A program made the position numbers and the translations under genes. The notes below the pieces were generated by a model. It was not told where the DNA came from and did not search any database. It worked only from the letters and a program-made list of their open reading frames with translations. From NCBI GenBank assembly GCA_945957605.1, contig CAMFLR010000004.1, positions 124,001 through 188,000 on the forward strand: a stretch of DNA of 64,000 nt, written 5' to 3'. Position 1 is the first letter of the stretch; each line of letters opens with the position of its first letter. Source of the stretch: an uncultured Isosphaeraceae bacterium (GTDB lineage: Bacteria; Planctomycetota; Planctomycetia; Isosphaerales; Isosphaeraceae). Of the stretch, positions 8,897 to 18,084 are shown one piece after another.

Positions 8897-10504
8897 CTAC
8901 TCCGCGCCGATGTGTTCTCCCTTCTCCGCGACCGATCGCTTCATGAGCAAGACGAGGAAAACAAGCGAAACGGCGAGTGCGGAGAAGAGCCAGAAGGCGT
9001 CGAAGTACGACATCGAGGAGGCTTGCTGCTGACGCAAATCCGCGAGTGCCTGCCAGGTCATAAGTTGCGAGGCGGCCGGGTCGCCCGTTTCGTGCAAGAA
9101 ATACGCGTGCCCCTGTGTGGCATAGTCGTTGAGCGTGGGATTGAGCGGGTCGAGAAACTCGCCAATTCGCGAAAGGTGAAATTGCTCGCGGCGAATCACG
9201 AACGTTTGCGCCATCGAGGTTCCCACGCTACCACCTTCATTTCGCAACAAGGCGAACAAGCCCACGGCCGCGCCCCGGAGATGGGGGGGAATATACTTGA
9301 ATGCGGCGACGTTGATCGAAACGAAGATCAACGAGAGTCCCGAAATGAACACCACCCGCGGCCAGACGACCTGGAATGGGCTGATGTAAATGTTCATTTG
9401 CGACATCCAGAAATTGCCCACCGCCATCACGAGCAATCCCAGCGCGATGAAGATACGCGCGTCGATTCCGCGGCCGATCAGTGCGCCGACGATCACCAAT
9501 CCCATGATCGAGAATAAGCCAGCAGGTGACTGCACGAGGCCGGAGACGTACGCGTCGTACCCGAATTGCGATTGCAGCAGGCCGGGAAGTGATGTCGTTC
9601 CACCGTAGAGCACGCCGTATGCACAAAAGATGATGATGCAACATGCGGCGTAATTTCGTTCGCCCAGGGGACGAAAGTCGATCACAGGATTCTTGATGCG
9701 CAGCTCACGTATGATGAGTGCGATCAACCCGCCGGCGAACAGAATAAACAGCGTTTGTACGCGCCAGAATGGGTCGTTGTACCAGTCCCATTCCTGCCCT
9801 TTGCTCAAGAGGATTTCCCAGGCGGAAATCACCAGAATGAGCATCCCGAGTCCGATGTAGTCGAAGTTGAGCGGCTTGCCGCGCTGTTCGGCGCGTTGTT
9901 TCTTGAGATAGTCAGGATCATCGACAAGGAAATACGCCGCCGCCAGGCTTGCGATTCCTACAGGCACGTTGATGTAGAAAATCCAGCGCCAATCATATGT
10001 CACCGTGAGATAGCCGCCCAATGTCGGCCCAACCACGGGTGCGAGCAGCGCGGCGAAGCCGAACATGGTTTGAGCTGCGCCTTGCTTTTCCGGCGGGAAA
10101 CTATCGAGCAAAATCGCCTGGCTCGAAGGTTGTAGTCCACCGCCGCCCAGCCCCTGAAGCACACGGAAGAAGATGAGCTGTTCGAGACTTGTGGCGATGC
10201 CGCAAAGCCCGGAAGCAATCGTAAAAACAGCGATAGACAGCAGGAAATAGTTGCGCCTGCCAAGATGGGCCGAGAGCCAGCCGGTGATCGGCAGAATCGT
10301 GGCGTTGGCGGCGAGATAGCTGGTCAGGACCCACTCGGCATCAACGCTCGCGGCCGACAGTCCTCCAGCAATGTACCGCAGTGCGACGTTGGCGATCGTC
10401 GTATCCAGCACTTCCATGAACGTGGGAATAACGACCGCGACGGCGATCATCCACGGGTTCACTGCGGGCCGCGCGAGGGAGGTAGGTTGTGCAATACTCG
10501 ACAT
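8897..10504 (-). CDS. DHA2-family multidrug efflux MFS permease (EmrB/QacA-like)
   Basis: A 535-residue, 14-helix MFS permease. It shows the DHA2 signatures: motif A-like GWLSAHLGRRNYFL, motif C GFAALLAPVVGPTLGGYL, and the N-terminal VLDTTIANVAL of EmrB proteins. I chose the ATG at 10504 (MSSIAQPTS) over an upstream in-frame start because a perfect AAGGAGG sits 5 nt before it. That Shine-Dalgarno overlaps the stop codon of the membrane-fusion gene, indicating translational coupling. By family it exports hydrophobic drugs or metabolites together with the adjacent adaptor; an outer-membrane channel gene is not in the window. Confidence 0.88.
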   Translation of the reverse strand: MSSIAQPTSLARPAVNPWMIAVAVVIPTFMEVLDTTIANVALRYIAGGLSAASVDAEWVLTSYLAANATILPITGWLSAHLGRRNYFLLSIAVFTIASGLCGIATSLEQLIFFRVLQGLGGGGLQPSSQAILLDSFPPEKQGAAQTMFGFAALLAPVVGPTLGGYLTVTYDWRWIFYINVPVGIASLAAAYFLVDDPDYLKKQRAEQRGKPLNFDYIGLGMLILVISAWEILLSKGQEWDWYNDPFWRVQTLFILFAGGLIALIIRELRIKNPVIDFRPLGERNYAACCIIIFCAYGVLYGGTTSLPGLLQSQFGYDAYVSGLVQSPAGLFSIMGLVIVGALIGRGIDARIFIALGLLVMAVGNFWMSQMNIYISPFQVVWPRVVFISGLSLIFVSINVAAFKYIPPHLRGAAVGLFALLRNEGGSVGTSMAQTFVIRREQFHLSRIGEFLDPLNPTLNDYATQGHAYFLHETGDPAASQLMTWQALADLRQQQASSMSYFDAFWLFSALAVSLVFLVLLMKRSVAEKGEHIGAE

Positions 10505-10509
10505 GCCCG

Positions 10510-10516
10510 CCTCCTT
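10510..10516 (-). promoter_or_regulatory. Strong Shine-Dalgarno overlapping the upstream stop codon
   Basis: Read on the minus strand this is AAGGAGG, 5 nt from the ATG at 10504. It shares two bases with the TAA of the membrane-fusion gene (10515-10517). It decides the start of the permease gene. Confidence 0.8.
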
Positions 10517-12020
10517 ATTTTGACGTCGGAGGATTGGGGCGTCGAATTTCTTGAAGCCGCTTGCCTGCGCCGGGACCGCTGGGTGCTTCATTCACGAAGA
10601 TGAACGGAGTCACTGAAAGACCGGCGAACAACGTTTCTTGCTCGGGGTCGTAATCTTCGAGTTCGATACGCACCGGCAAGCGTTGAACGATCTTCACAAA
10701 GTTGCCCGTCGCATTCTGGGGCGGCAGAAGTGCGAGGGTTTGCCCGGTCCCCATTGTCAGTCCAGACACTCGCCCGCGGAAACGCTTGCGATCGCCGTAC
10801 ATATCGACATCAATCTCGGCGCGATGGCCGATGCGGATATCGGCGAGTTGCGTTTCCTTGAAGTTCGCGTCGATCCAGATTTCGTTGAGTGAGCGGATTG
10901 CCATCACCGACTGTCCGGCAGAGACGTTGTTTCCCGGATTGACATTGCGTCGCGTGACAACGCCATCGATCTCGGCGCGGACGTCGCAGTAACGCAGATC
11001 AAGTTCGGCCTTGGCGAGGTCGCGCTGGGCTTGTTCGCGTCGCGCATTCGCCTGGCGAACCGCGGGGGATTCGGGGACGATTCGCTCGAGAATGCGATCG
11101 ATATTCCCTTCCTTGTCGCGGCTCATGAATTCTTCGATCGCTTTCGTGGGGGTTTGCGTCGAGGAAACAAGCGGCAGGCCGACCTCCGCCAGATTCTGGA
11201 CAAGCTGGGCGAGTGCCTGTCGCACACCGGAGTAATTCTCTTTCAGGTCGGCAGGAACGTCGGTAAGTTCTCCCTTTTCCGGACGCGGCGGCAGGCCGAG
11301 CGATACGCGGGTTTCGAACACCTCTTCGAGTGATTCAGTCACAAGGGCTTCGGCAACGCGTTCGGCCTCTCTGCGTTGGTCGAGGTCTTCGCGAGAAATC
11401 GCATTGCGGCCCATCAGCGCTTCGCCGCGGTTGCGATCGGCGCGAGCGCGTTGAAGGGTGGCCTCTTTGCTGTGCATCGTTGCGACTCGCGCACGAAGCA
11501 GCGCGACGCGGTTATCCACGTCCTCCATCGCCGAAATCAGCCCCCAGCGCATGCTGCGCGCTTTGCCGAGCGTCGCCCGTACCTGTGCTTCCGCCGCCTT
11601 GAAATCGGCCTCGGCGTTATCAACGGCGGCCTTTTTGATCGCCACCTGCACGCGATAGGGCTCAGAATCAAGCTGAACGAGCAGGTCGCCCAGGCTCACA
11701 CGCATGTTGTCATCGACAAACACACGTGCAACCTGCCCCGAGACGCGGGGGGCAACGAGCGTAACGTGGCTATTCACGTATGCGTCGTCGGTCGAGGCAG
11801 TGTTTAGCGCTCGTTTGATCCACGGTGCTGCGTAAGCGCCCGCTCCTACGAGTGCGAACAAAACGACGAGCCCAATCACGAGCCTGCGCAGTCCTTTGCG
11901 ATGGTGCGGATGTTCAACTTTTGCCGGTTTGTCGGCGTGTTCGGAAGCCGTTTTCACCGCCCCGTCGCCAGGCTCAGGTACGGTTCCCGGCGCTCCCTGG
12001 TGCGTGTCGCCCGTGTTCAT
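10515..12020 (-). CDS. HlyD/EmrA-family membrane fusion protein
   Basis: A 501-residue periplasmic adaptor. The N-terminal 48 residues are cytoplasmic and His/Lys-rich, followed by one membrane helix at about 48-70. Then comes DDAYVNSHVTLVAPRVSGQV, the standard biotinyl-lipoyl-like start of EmrA proteins. A long helical hairpin (about 115-330) and the second lipoyl half (DVRAEIDGVVTRRNVNPGNNV) follow, then a beta-barrel (NEIWIDANFKETQL). The helical hairpin is longer than in E. coli EmrA. It is followed directly by the permease gene. Together they form a drug/metabolite efflux pair. No adjacent repressor is visible. Confidence 0.88.
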   Translation of the reverse strand: MNTGDTHQGAPGTVPEPGDGAVKTASEHADKPAKVEHPHHRKGLRRLVIGLVVLFALVGAGAYAAPWIKRALNTASTDDAYVNSHVTLVAPRVSGQVARVFVDDNMRVSLGDLLVQLDSEPYRVQVAIKKAAVDNAEADFKAAEAQVRATLGKARSMRWGLISAMEDVDNRVALLRARVATMHSKEATLQRARADRNRGEALMGRNAISREDLDQRREAERVAEALVTESLEEVFETRVSLGLPPRPEKGELTDVPADLKENYSGVRQALAQLVQNLAEVGLPLVSSTQTPTKAIEEFMSRDKEGNIDRILERIVPESPAVRQANARREQAQRDLAKAELDLRYCDVRAEIDGVVTRRNVNPGNNVSAGQSVMAIRSLNEIWIDANFKETQLADIRIGHRAEIDVDMYGDRKRFRGRVSGLTMGTGQTLALLPPQNATGNFVKIVQRLPVRIELEDYDPEQETLFAGLSVTPFIFVNEAPSGPGAGKRLQEIRRPNPPTSK

Positions 12021-12236
12021 GATGGCTTTCGCTCCAATGAAAACCCGTTGGCCCTGTGTGCGTCGTGCTCTGAGGCTGTGTGATGAATCAGCATATCCAT
12101 CGCAGGCTGCTCATGCGCAGCCGATTTGGGGGAATCATATGCAATGGAGGCAAGTCTGATGACACCTTTAAGACACTTCTTGAAACTCTCGGTATGTCGC
12201 ATAGCCGCAAGCTTGCATTTGTGATGTTTCGTGTGA

Positions 12237-15200
12237 TCAATGAAAATCGCGTGACGACTGGCTGACATTGGAAACGAGCGTGGTCAGGTCTTTCATGCTC
12301 CTGACGATGATGTGAATCACACCTTCCTGCCGTTGCAACAAGCCGTGAGCAACGAGCGCCCGCGCGCGACGAGCGACGCGGTGGTAGCGTTCCCAGACGT
12401 GTTTCCAGACGATCAGATTAACCGTACCGGTTTCATCTTCAAGCGTCATGAAGGTCACTCCCTTGGCTGTGCCAGGGCGTTGCCGCAGAAGAACCAGGCC
12501 GGCGACACGGTACAGTTTTTCCGGCTCGAGATGCGCCAACTCGACAGCGGCAACCACGCGCTGCTGGGTCAAAAACGCGCGAAAGGGCTCAAACGGATGC
12601 CCACGAAGCGACAAGCCTTGCGAGTGATAGTCTTGCACAACCTCCTGCGCGGGGGAGAGCAGGGGAAGGGGCGGTGGAGGCTCGTCGGGAAGGTTGAAAA
12701 ACAGCGGCGTGGAATCAATGGGTTCAATGGCTTGCCAGATTGCCGGTCGTCGCGAAAGACCGAACGGAGCGAAAACATCGGCTGCGGCCAGACGGCCAAG
12801 AACGCCGCTGCCGAATCCTGTTCGACTCACGAGATCGTTATACGAGGTAAATGGACCTGTCTGGCGCGCTTGCACCAGGATATTGGCTGCAGCTTCAGGC
12901 ATTCCTTTGATACGCGACCACCCCAAACGTACCGCCAATTTTCCGTCGGTCTCGCTCCGTTCGAGCGTGCTATCCCACTCACTCTGGTTGATATCAACCG
13001 GCCGTACTTCAACGCCATGCGCGCGAGCGTCGCTTACAAGTTGCGATGGCGAGTAAAACCCCATCGGCTGGCTATTGAGCAGCGCGGCCAAAAACGCAGC
13101 GGGATGATGGCATTTGATCCACGCTGAGACGTACGCCAAATGCGCAAACGAGACAGCGTGCGATTCAGGAAAACCGTAAGAGCCAAAGCCTTCAAGTTGG
13201 CGGAACAGGCTTTTGGCAAATTCCTCGGTATAACCATTTGCGAGCATGCCTTCGATCAACTTTCCTTCAAATTGCTCGATCATGCCGTTGCGTCGCCAGG
13301 CCGCCATCGCTCGTCGCAATTGATCAGCCTCGCCTGCTTCAAACTTCGCCGCCACGATCACAAGCTTCATCGCTTGTTCCTGAAAAAGCGGCACTCCCAG
13401 AGTTTTTTCCAGAACTTTGCGGACTTCTTCCTTGGGATACTCAACCTTCTCCAATCCACTACGTCGACGCAAATAGGGATGAACCATGTCACCCTGAATC
13501 GGCCCAGGGCGAACGATCGCCACTTCAATAACCAGGTCGTAGAACTTCGCCGGTTTAAGCCGAGGAAGCATGCTCATTTGCGCGCGCGATTCAATTTGGA
13601 ATACGCCAATCGTATCTGCGAGTTGGATCATAGCGTACGTCGCTGGATCATCCTCGGGAATCGACGCGAGTGTAAAAGTCTGGTTCTCGTGCTGTTCGAT
13701 CAGATCGAATGCGCGACGAATCGCGGAGAGCATGCCCAGCGCGAGGCAATCTACTTTCAGAATACATAGTGCATCGAGGTCATCTTTATCCCACTGAAGC
13801 ACGGTTCGACCGGGCATGCTGGCGTTTTCAATTGGTACGAGCTCGCAGAGCGGCGGCTGGGAAAGCACCATCCCGCCGACGTGCTGCGAAAGGTGCCGCG
13901 GAAAGCCGAGGATTTGCCGGACGAGATGGATGAGCTGCCGGCCGACTCGCGTCGTGGGATCCATGCCGGCTTCGTGAAACCGCGCGACCATTTCGTCGAC
14001 TGTGTCTGCATAGTGCCCAATCGTTTTTGCGAGTGCATCGACACGGTCGAGCGACAGACCGAGCGCCTTGCCCACGTCGCGGATGGCGGAACGAGGACGA
14101 TAGGTGATCAACTCGGCCGTCATGCCCGATCGCTCGCGACCGTATTTGTCATAAACGTATTGAATTACTTCTTCTCTGCGTTGATGTTCGAAATCGACGT
14201 CGATATCAGGGGCTTCGTTGCGCTCGCGCGAGATAAATCGTTCGAAGAGTACGTCGATGATATCGGGGTCGACCGACGTCACTTCCAGGCAGAAACAAAC
14301 GGCGGAGTTTGCTGCCGATCCGCGTCCCTGGCAGAGAATTCCGCGCGAGCGGGCGAAGCGCACCAAGTCCCACACCGTCAAAAAATAGGCGGCGTAGTTC
14401 ATGTCGCGAATGATCGCCAACTCGTGTTCCAAAAGCCTCAGAACCTTTTCCGGCACACCTTTGGGATAACGTTTCGCTGCCCCTAGATAAGTTAGGCGTG
14501 CAAGGTGGTCAGATGGCGTTTCCCCTTCGGGACAGACCTCGATCGGATAGTCATATTTCAGCTCGTCGAGCGAGAAGTTGCAGCCGTCGGCAATCTCAAC
14601 GGTTCGTTCGATCGCTTCTGGGCATCGCGCAAAGAGTGAGTGTTGTTCATCGAGCGATCGCAGCCGCCGTTCGGCGTTGGGAAAACGAACAGCTCCAAGC
14701 TCGGCGACTGTTGTTTTGAGGCGAATTGCCGTGAGCACATCTTGAAGGTAACGCCGGGTTGCGTCGTGATAGTGAACGTCTCCGCCTGCAACGAGTGGGA
14801 CTTTGGCCTCGCGTGCGGCAAGTTGCCAAGCTTCTAGTTGCCTTGCGTCGCTCGAACCGCGATGTAACTCGGCCACGGCGTATGTGCGGCCGGGGAAGGC
14901 TTCTGCCCATCTTTGAAGCTGAGTTTTGGGATCGGCGGAATGAGGGAGCAAAACGCCGGCGAGCAGGCCGTCGGCATGTTCGGCCACGTCGGCGAAGGTG
15001 AAATGACATTCGCCTTTTGGGGCTTGCATCCTTCCGCGCGTGAGGAGCCGACAGAGCCGCCCGTAGCCGTGGCGGTTCGTGGCCCAGAGTAGCGCGGGTG
15101 GGGAATCCGCCGGGGTGATCTCCGCGCCGACGATCAACTTGAGCCCGACTTTTTTCGCTGCGATGTGTGCCCGAACGACGCCTGAGAGCGTGTTGCGATC

Positions 15201-15392
15201 GGTGATTGCTATTCCCGCATAGCCGAGTTGAGCGGCCGTGGTGACAAGTTCGTCGGGATGAGACGCTCCCTCAAGAAAGGAAAAGTTGCTTTTGCAATGC
15301 AACTCGACCATTCGGAACGGCGATGGCTCCTGTCCCTCGACCTTTGAGACGAGAGCGGGCGTGTAGAGTCGAGGGTGTTGGAGTTCGGGCAT
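12237..15392 (-). CDS. dnaE2: Error-prone DNA polymerase III alpha, DnaE2 (ImuC)
   Basis: A 1051-residue C-family polymerase, the usual length for DnaE2. The N-terminal PHP domain begins at about residue 29 (ELHCKSNFSFLEGASHPDELV region) with an imperfect metal-binding set, as is usual in DnaE2. The polymerase active-site motif PDIDVDF is at about residues 395-401. The C-terminal OB domain (GTVNLIVWKHVWERY) closes the protein, and the C-terminal tau-binding region of replicative DnaE1 is absent. It starts 6 bp after imuB ends. By family knowledge it performs mutagenic translesion synthesis with ImuA/ImuB in the DNA-damage response. Confidence 0.93.
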   Translation of the reverse strand: MPELQHPRLYTPALVSKVEGQEPSPFRMVELHCKSNFSFLEGASHPDELVTTAAQLGYAGIAITDRNTLSGVVRAHIAAKKVGLKLIVGAEITPADSPPALLWATNRHGYGRLCRLLTRGRMQAPKGECHFTFADVAEHADGLLAGVLLPHSADPKTQLQRWAEAFPGRTYAVAELHRGSSDARQLEAWQLAAREAKVPLVAGGDVHYHDATRRYLQDVLTAIRLKTTVAELGAVRFPNAERRLRSLDEQHSLFARCPEAIERTVEIADGCNFSLDELKYDYPIEVCPEGETPSDHLARLTYLGAAKRYPKGVPEKVLRLLEHELAIIRDMNYAAYFLTVWDLVRFARSRGILCQGRGSAANSAVCFCLEVTSVDPDIIDVLFERFISRERNEAPDIDVDFEHQRREEVIQYVYDKYGRERSGMTAELITYRPRSAIRDVGKALGLSLDRVDALAKTIGHYADTVDEMVARFHEAGMDPTTRVGRQLIHLVRQILGFPRHLSQHVGGMVLSQPPLCELVPIENASMPGRTVLQWDKDDLDALCILKVDCLALGMLSAIRRAFDLIEQHENQTFTLASIPEDDPATYAMIQLADTIGVFQIESRAQMSMLPRLKPAKFYDLVIEVAIVRPGPIQGDMVHPYLRRRSGLEKVEYPKEEVRKVLEKTLGVPLFQEQAMKLVIVAAKFEAGEADQLRRAMAAWRRNGMIEQFEGKLIEGMLANGYTEEFAKSLFRQLEGFGSYGFPESHAVSFAHLAYVSAWIKCHHPAAFLAALLNSQPMGFYSPSQLVSDARAHGVEVRPVDINQSEWDSTLERSETDGKLAVRLGWSRIKGMPEAAANILVQARQTGPFTSYNDLVSRTGFGSGVLGRLAAADVFAPFGLSRRPAIWQAIEPIDSTPLFFNLPDEPPPPLPLLSPAQEVVQDYHSQGLSLRGHPFEPFRAFLTQQRVVAAVELAHLEPEKLYRVAGLVLLRQRPGTAKGVTFMTLEDETGTVNLIVWKHVWERYHRVARRARALVAHGLLQRQEGVIHIIVRSMKDLTTLVSNVSQSSRDFH

Positions 15393-15398
15393 GACGCG

Positions 15399-16907
15399 TC
15401 ACTCGAAGAAACCGTGGAGGAACCACCGTTCCGAATGGTCGTCGCGAAAAATCCAGGCATGGGTACCGTCGATCCACTCGGTCCGGTAATAGTCGCGCTG
15501 GATATCGGTTTCGCGCCACCAGCCGGTCTCGATGCGTTCGGGTCCCCAGGCGCGAACCACATCGTTCTTTTGCGACCGCCAGAGCACACGTTCGGGCGGT
15601 CCGCCAGGGAATTTTGAGATGACGCCGATCGGTTCAGGAATTCCAAGCAACTGGCAAGGCCGGTCGCGCGATTGATTTTCTGTCATCACAGGTGCGAGAG
15701 CATCGGCGGGCTTCTCGGTCGTCCAGGGAACGAGCCGCATCGAATGCTCGGGCTGAGCGTCGGGGAGCGTTTCGGCCCAGGCAATGCTTGTGTTTCCCAG
15801 CCGGCTGCCCAGCTTTTCGACGAGTCCGATAATCTCGCGTGCGAAGTTCGTATCGAGGTCGCGGTCGAACCAGTTTTCTTGCGATTGAGACATCCAGCCG
15901 AGACGTCGGACCGTCCATTGAATGGCGATCACGCCTCCCGACCAGCGACAACGCTCCAGGCGAAGATTCAGGAGTTGGGCGAGGTGTTGCTCGTCGCGCG
16001 AGGGCTGGACGAGACAAATCTCGAGCCGCACGACGTCAACCTCTGTTTGCAACTCTCCCTCAACCTCTTGAAGACCCGCGCCGGGAATATCGGCCATTGA
16101 TAAGAGTGCGGCGAGCATTTGCCGGCAGAGATTGGCCACCATTTCGCGGTCTTCGAGCGGCACATCCCACTCGTGTGCGATCGTTAACGGTTCATTCAGC
16201 CGTTCGGGAATGAACATCTCTGCACGAATGGCCAGGGCCTGGTCGAGTCGCTGGCTGAGAATCGCTCCAAACCGGCTTGCTAGCGACTCGCGCGGAAGTT
16301 TCAGCAGGTCGCGGATTGTCCGCAGGCCGAGTGTATTCAGGCGTTCGAGAATGGCTTCGGGTAGACGCAGTAATTCCACAGGTAAGGCGGAGAGTGCGGC
16401 TTGCTCGCTTCCTGCAGGAATCACTGCGGAATTTACAGCGTGCGCGACGGCCCAGGCGGCTCCCACGCTACCGGCGAGCGCGAGTTGAATGTGGAAGGCG
16501 CGATTGTGCCAGTAGTCGCGCACTGTGTTGAGGTAGGTTTCTTCGCCGCCCCAAAGCGTGGGACAACCTGTTACATCGCAAAGGAGCGATTCAGGTTGGC
16601 TGCTTTCTTCCAGGCCAACCCATGGGGAAAACTGCTGACTATCGAGCGCGAGTTGTCGTAGAACCTGGCGGTCTGTAGCCAGGTCATCGGGAAGAAAAAC
16701 CGCTTTGGGGAGGAGAACCTTTGCCTCGACCAGCGGTTGGCCGGGTGATACTCCCATGCGTTCGGCCTGTGGACCGCATACAGAAACCAGCGGGCGCTGG
16801 CCGTCGGTGCTGAACAGGACGATTTCCGATCGTTTAAGCTCGGGCCGTGCGCTCCGAAGCCGCTGGATGGGCCATCTCGGGAACCAAACGCACAACACCC
16901 TCCGCAT
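15399..16907 (-). CDS. imuB: ImuB, catalytically inactive Y-family polymerase homologue
   Basis: A 502-residue protein. I chose the ATG at 16907 (MRRVLCVWFPRWPIQRL) because it matches ImuB family starts and has TGGGAG upstream; the frame stays open further upstream but that part lies inside imuA. Y-family fold is seen in ERMGVSPGQPLVEAKVLLP and the HhH region (RLNTLGLRTIRDLLKLP). The first catalytic Asp of active polymerases is replaced (CVWFPRW), and the usual SIDE acids are replaced (SLLCDVTG). This is the family hallmark of ImuB, which acts as a hub linking DnaE2 to the beta clamp. The C-terminal WIDGTHAWIFRD...WFLHGFF is also typical. It overlaps imuA by 74 bp. Confidence 0.9.
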   Translation of the reverse strand: MRRVLCVWFPRWPIQRLRSARPELKRSEIVLFSTDGQRPLVSVCGPQAERMGVSPGQPLVEAKVLLPKAVFLPDDLATDRQVLRQLALDSQQFSPWVGLEESSQPESLLCDVTGCPTLWGGEETYLNTVRDYWHNRAFHIQLALAGSVGAAWAVAHAVNSAVIPAGSEQAALSALPVELLRLPEAILERLNTLGLRTIRDLLKLPRESLASRFGAILSQRLDQALAIRAEMFIPERLNEPLTIAHEWDVPLEDREMVANLCRQMLAALLSMADIPGAGLQEVEGELQTEVDVVRLEICLVQPSRDEQHLAQLLNLRLERCRWSGGVIAIQWTVRRLGWMSQSQENWFDRDLDTNFAREIIGLVEKLGSRLGNTSIAWAETLPDAQPEHSMRLVPWTTEKPADALAPVMTENQSRDRPCQLLGIPEPIGVISKFPGGPPERVLWRSQKNDVVRAWGPERIETGWWRETDIQRDYYRTEWIDGTHAWIFRDDHSERWFLHGFFE

Positions 16908-17559
16908 GGTCGATCTCCCAGACCTGGGCGATACCTCCCAGCCCGCCCCGGTGATAGAGTACGTCGATTCGAATCCGTCTAGCGTCGCGTCCACCACCTG
17001 AAAGCGGTGTAGCAAGAAGTCTTACGTCGGCCCACGCCGGCTCGCTTCGTGCACATTCGGGACGGAAGAAGATTCCCACTCCTCCCCCCGATTCGGCGGC
17101 AAGCTGCCAGCGGCGGTAAACCCGCGTGTGGATTTTCTGGTCGAGCCAGGCCCAGGTCGTCGTTACGCCCGAGCAGCGCAGGCATTGCTCGATCGCCCAG
17201 CACGTCTCATTACGATTCGTGGGACGAATCAGCAAGGTTCTGGCTGGATGAACACCCCAGCCTGTGAGTGCAGGTGGATAACACGTGCCGGCTGCGTCGA
17301 CGATCGCAAGAAACCCGCGCGACAGTCCGCGTTGAGACATCAATTGCATGGCCGACGCGACGCGTCCCGCCCCTTCGCCTGCGGACAGCCATTCCACGAG
17401 ACCGCCGGCCTTCAGTTCGAGGTCGAGGATCTGACCTTTTTGCGTCGATGACTCGACTGCCGCCTCATCACGCCTGAAAGAGAAAAGGCCAAGTCTTTTA
17501 CGCAACTCAGAAAGAGTTTCACCCTCTCTTTGCGACGAAGTTGGAATTTGTCTCGGCAT
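16834..17559 (-). CDS. imuA: ImuA, RecA-like mutasome accessory protein
   Basis: A 241-residue protein from the ATG at 17559, which has GGGAGGGG about 4-10 nt upstream; the frame extends to 17676 but without such a site. A RecA/SulA-like core is visible: GGLVEWLSAGEGAGRVASAMQL (degenerate P-loop without GKT), the FLAIVDAAGTCYPPAL strand, LLIRPTNRNETCWAIEQCLRC, and the TWAWLDQ strand. The context imuA-imuB-dnaE2 makes the call firm. By family, ImuA joins ImuB and DnaE2 in damage-induced mutagenesis. It is the first gene of the operon; a LexA site is expected upstream but I could not identify one confidently. Confidence 0.85.
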   Translation of the reverse strand: MPRQIPTSSQREGETLSELRKRLGLFSFRRDEAAVESSTQKGQILDLELKAGGLVEWLSAGEGAGRVASAMQLMSQRGLSRGFLAIVDAAGTCYPPALTGWGVHPARTLLIRPTNRNETCWAIEQCLRCSGVTTTWAWLDQKIHTRVYRRWQLAAESGGGVGIFFRPECARSEPAWADVRLLATPLSGGGRDARRIRIDVLYHRGGLGGIAQVWEIDHAEGVVRLVPEMAHPAASERTARA

Positions 17560-17563
17560 CAGC

Positions 17564-17570
17564 CCCTCCC
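17564..17570 (-). promoter_or_regulatory. Shine-Dalgarno deciding the imuA start
   Basis: Read on the minus strand this is GGGAGGG, 4 nt before the ATG at 17559. The longer in-frame start at 17676 has no comparable site. Confidence 0.6.
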
Positions 17571-17922
17571 ACCGTTTGGCCCTGCGCGAGATACTATTCA
17601 TTCGTTCACGATGCGTCAATACCTTAGAAGCCAATTGGCGGAATGTTCGTTTAAGAATCGGCTCCAGCTCGTGCATTCACTTGGCTTCAATTAGACATGC
17701 TTGAGAAACATTTCGAATCATTGTAGGTTTTAACTGGCACTTTTTTCGGGTCGTTATAAGCGTAATAATCCGCAGAAAACGGCCTGATTTGCGAATAATT
17801 GAGGGTTTTCAGCACGCATCATCATAGGTCACAAACGACTCTTCTCACCGTTCGAGGCATCAAACATGCACGGATTCTTCATGTCTTGTTTTGACATAAG
17901 TTCTTTGAGAACAACGCCGTTT

Positions 17923-17991
17923 GCCCCCTAGGGAATTCGCGCAACTTCCTGAGTAAGGGAGTAGGGGGGAGACCCTAGGGGCGACTAGGGG
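17923..17991 (+). repeat. CTAGGGG repeat cluster in the leader of the small-protein/sigma region
   Basis: TAGGG cores start at 17929, 17962, 17976 and 17986. The first (GCCCCCTAGGG, 17923-17933) and third (CCCTAGGGGC, 17973-17982) are each near-palindromes and also pair with each other as an inverted repeat. The cluster ends about 90 bp before the ATG at 18085, a position suited to an operator or a leader hairpin. Function is inferred from position only. Confidence 0.45.
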
Positions 17992-18084
17992 AGATTTCCA
18001 ATCGTTTAGGAAAACATTTTTGCCAAGAATAAGACCGTCGAGAGAAAATTCACGACCTACACCATGAGCGACGAGGGATCCACG

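Larger units (their letters stand above)
17560..18084. other. Divergent intergenic region between imuA and a small-protein gene
   Basis: About 525 bp with no gene I can support. It is more AT-rich than its surroundings. It must hold the imuA promoter on the minus strand and that of the small protein at 18085 on the plus strand. A TTGACA lies at 17891-17896 but there is no good -10 hexamer 17 bp later. The proximal plus-strand half contains the CTAGGGG repeat cluster listed separately. Confidence 0.5.

Noticed and set aside
12017-12268. An 83-codon minus-strand frame between dnaE2 and the membrane-fusion gene
   Set aside because: It overlaps the end of dnaE2 and the start of the next gene, lacks a ribosome site and resembles no known repressor.
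17641-17660. Possible LexA box upstream of imuA (TGTTC at 17644-17648 followed by an AAGAA half)
   Set aside because: The second half-site matches the expected inverted GAACA in only two positions, so it is not better than chance.
17891-17919. A sigma-70 promoter with TTGACA
   Set aside because: No TATAAT-like hexamer occurs at 16-18 bp spacing.
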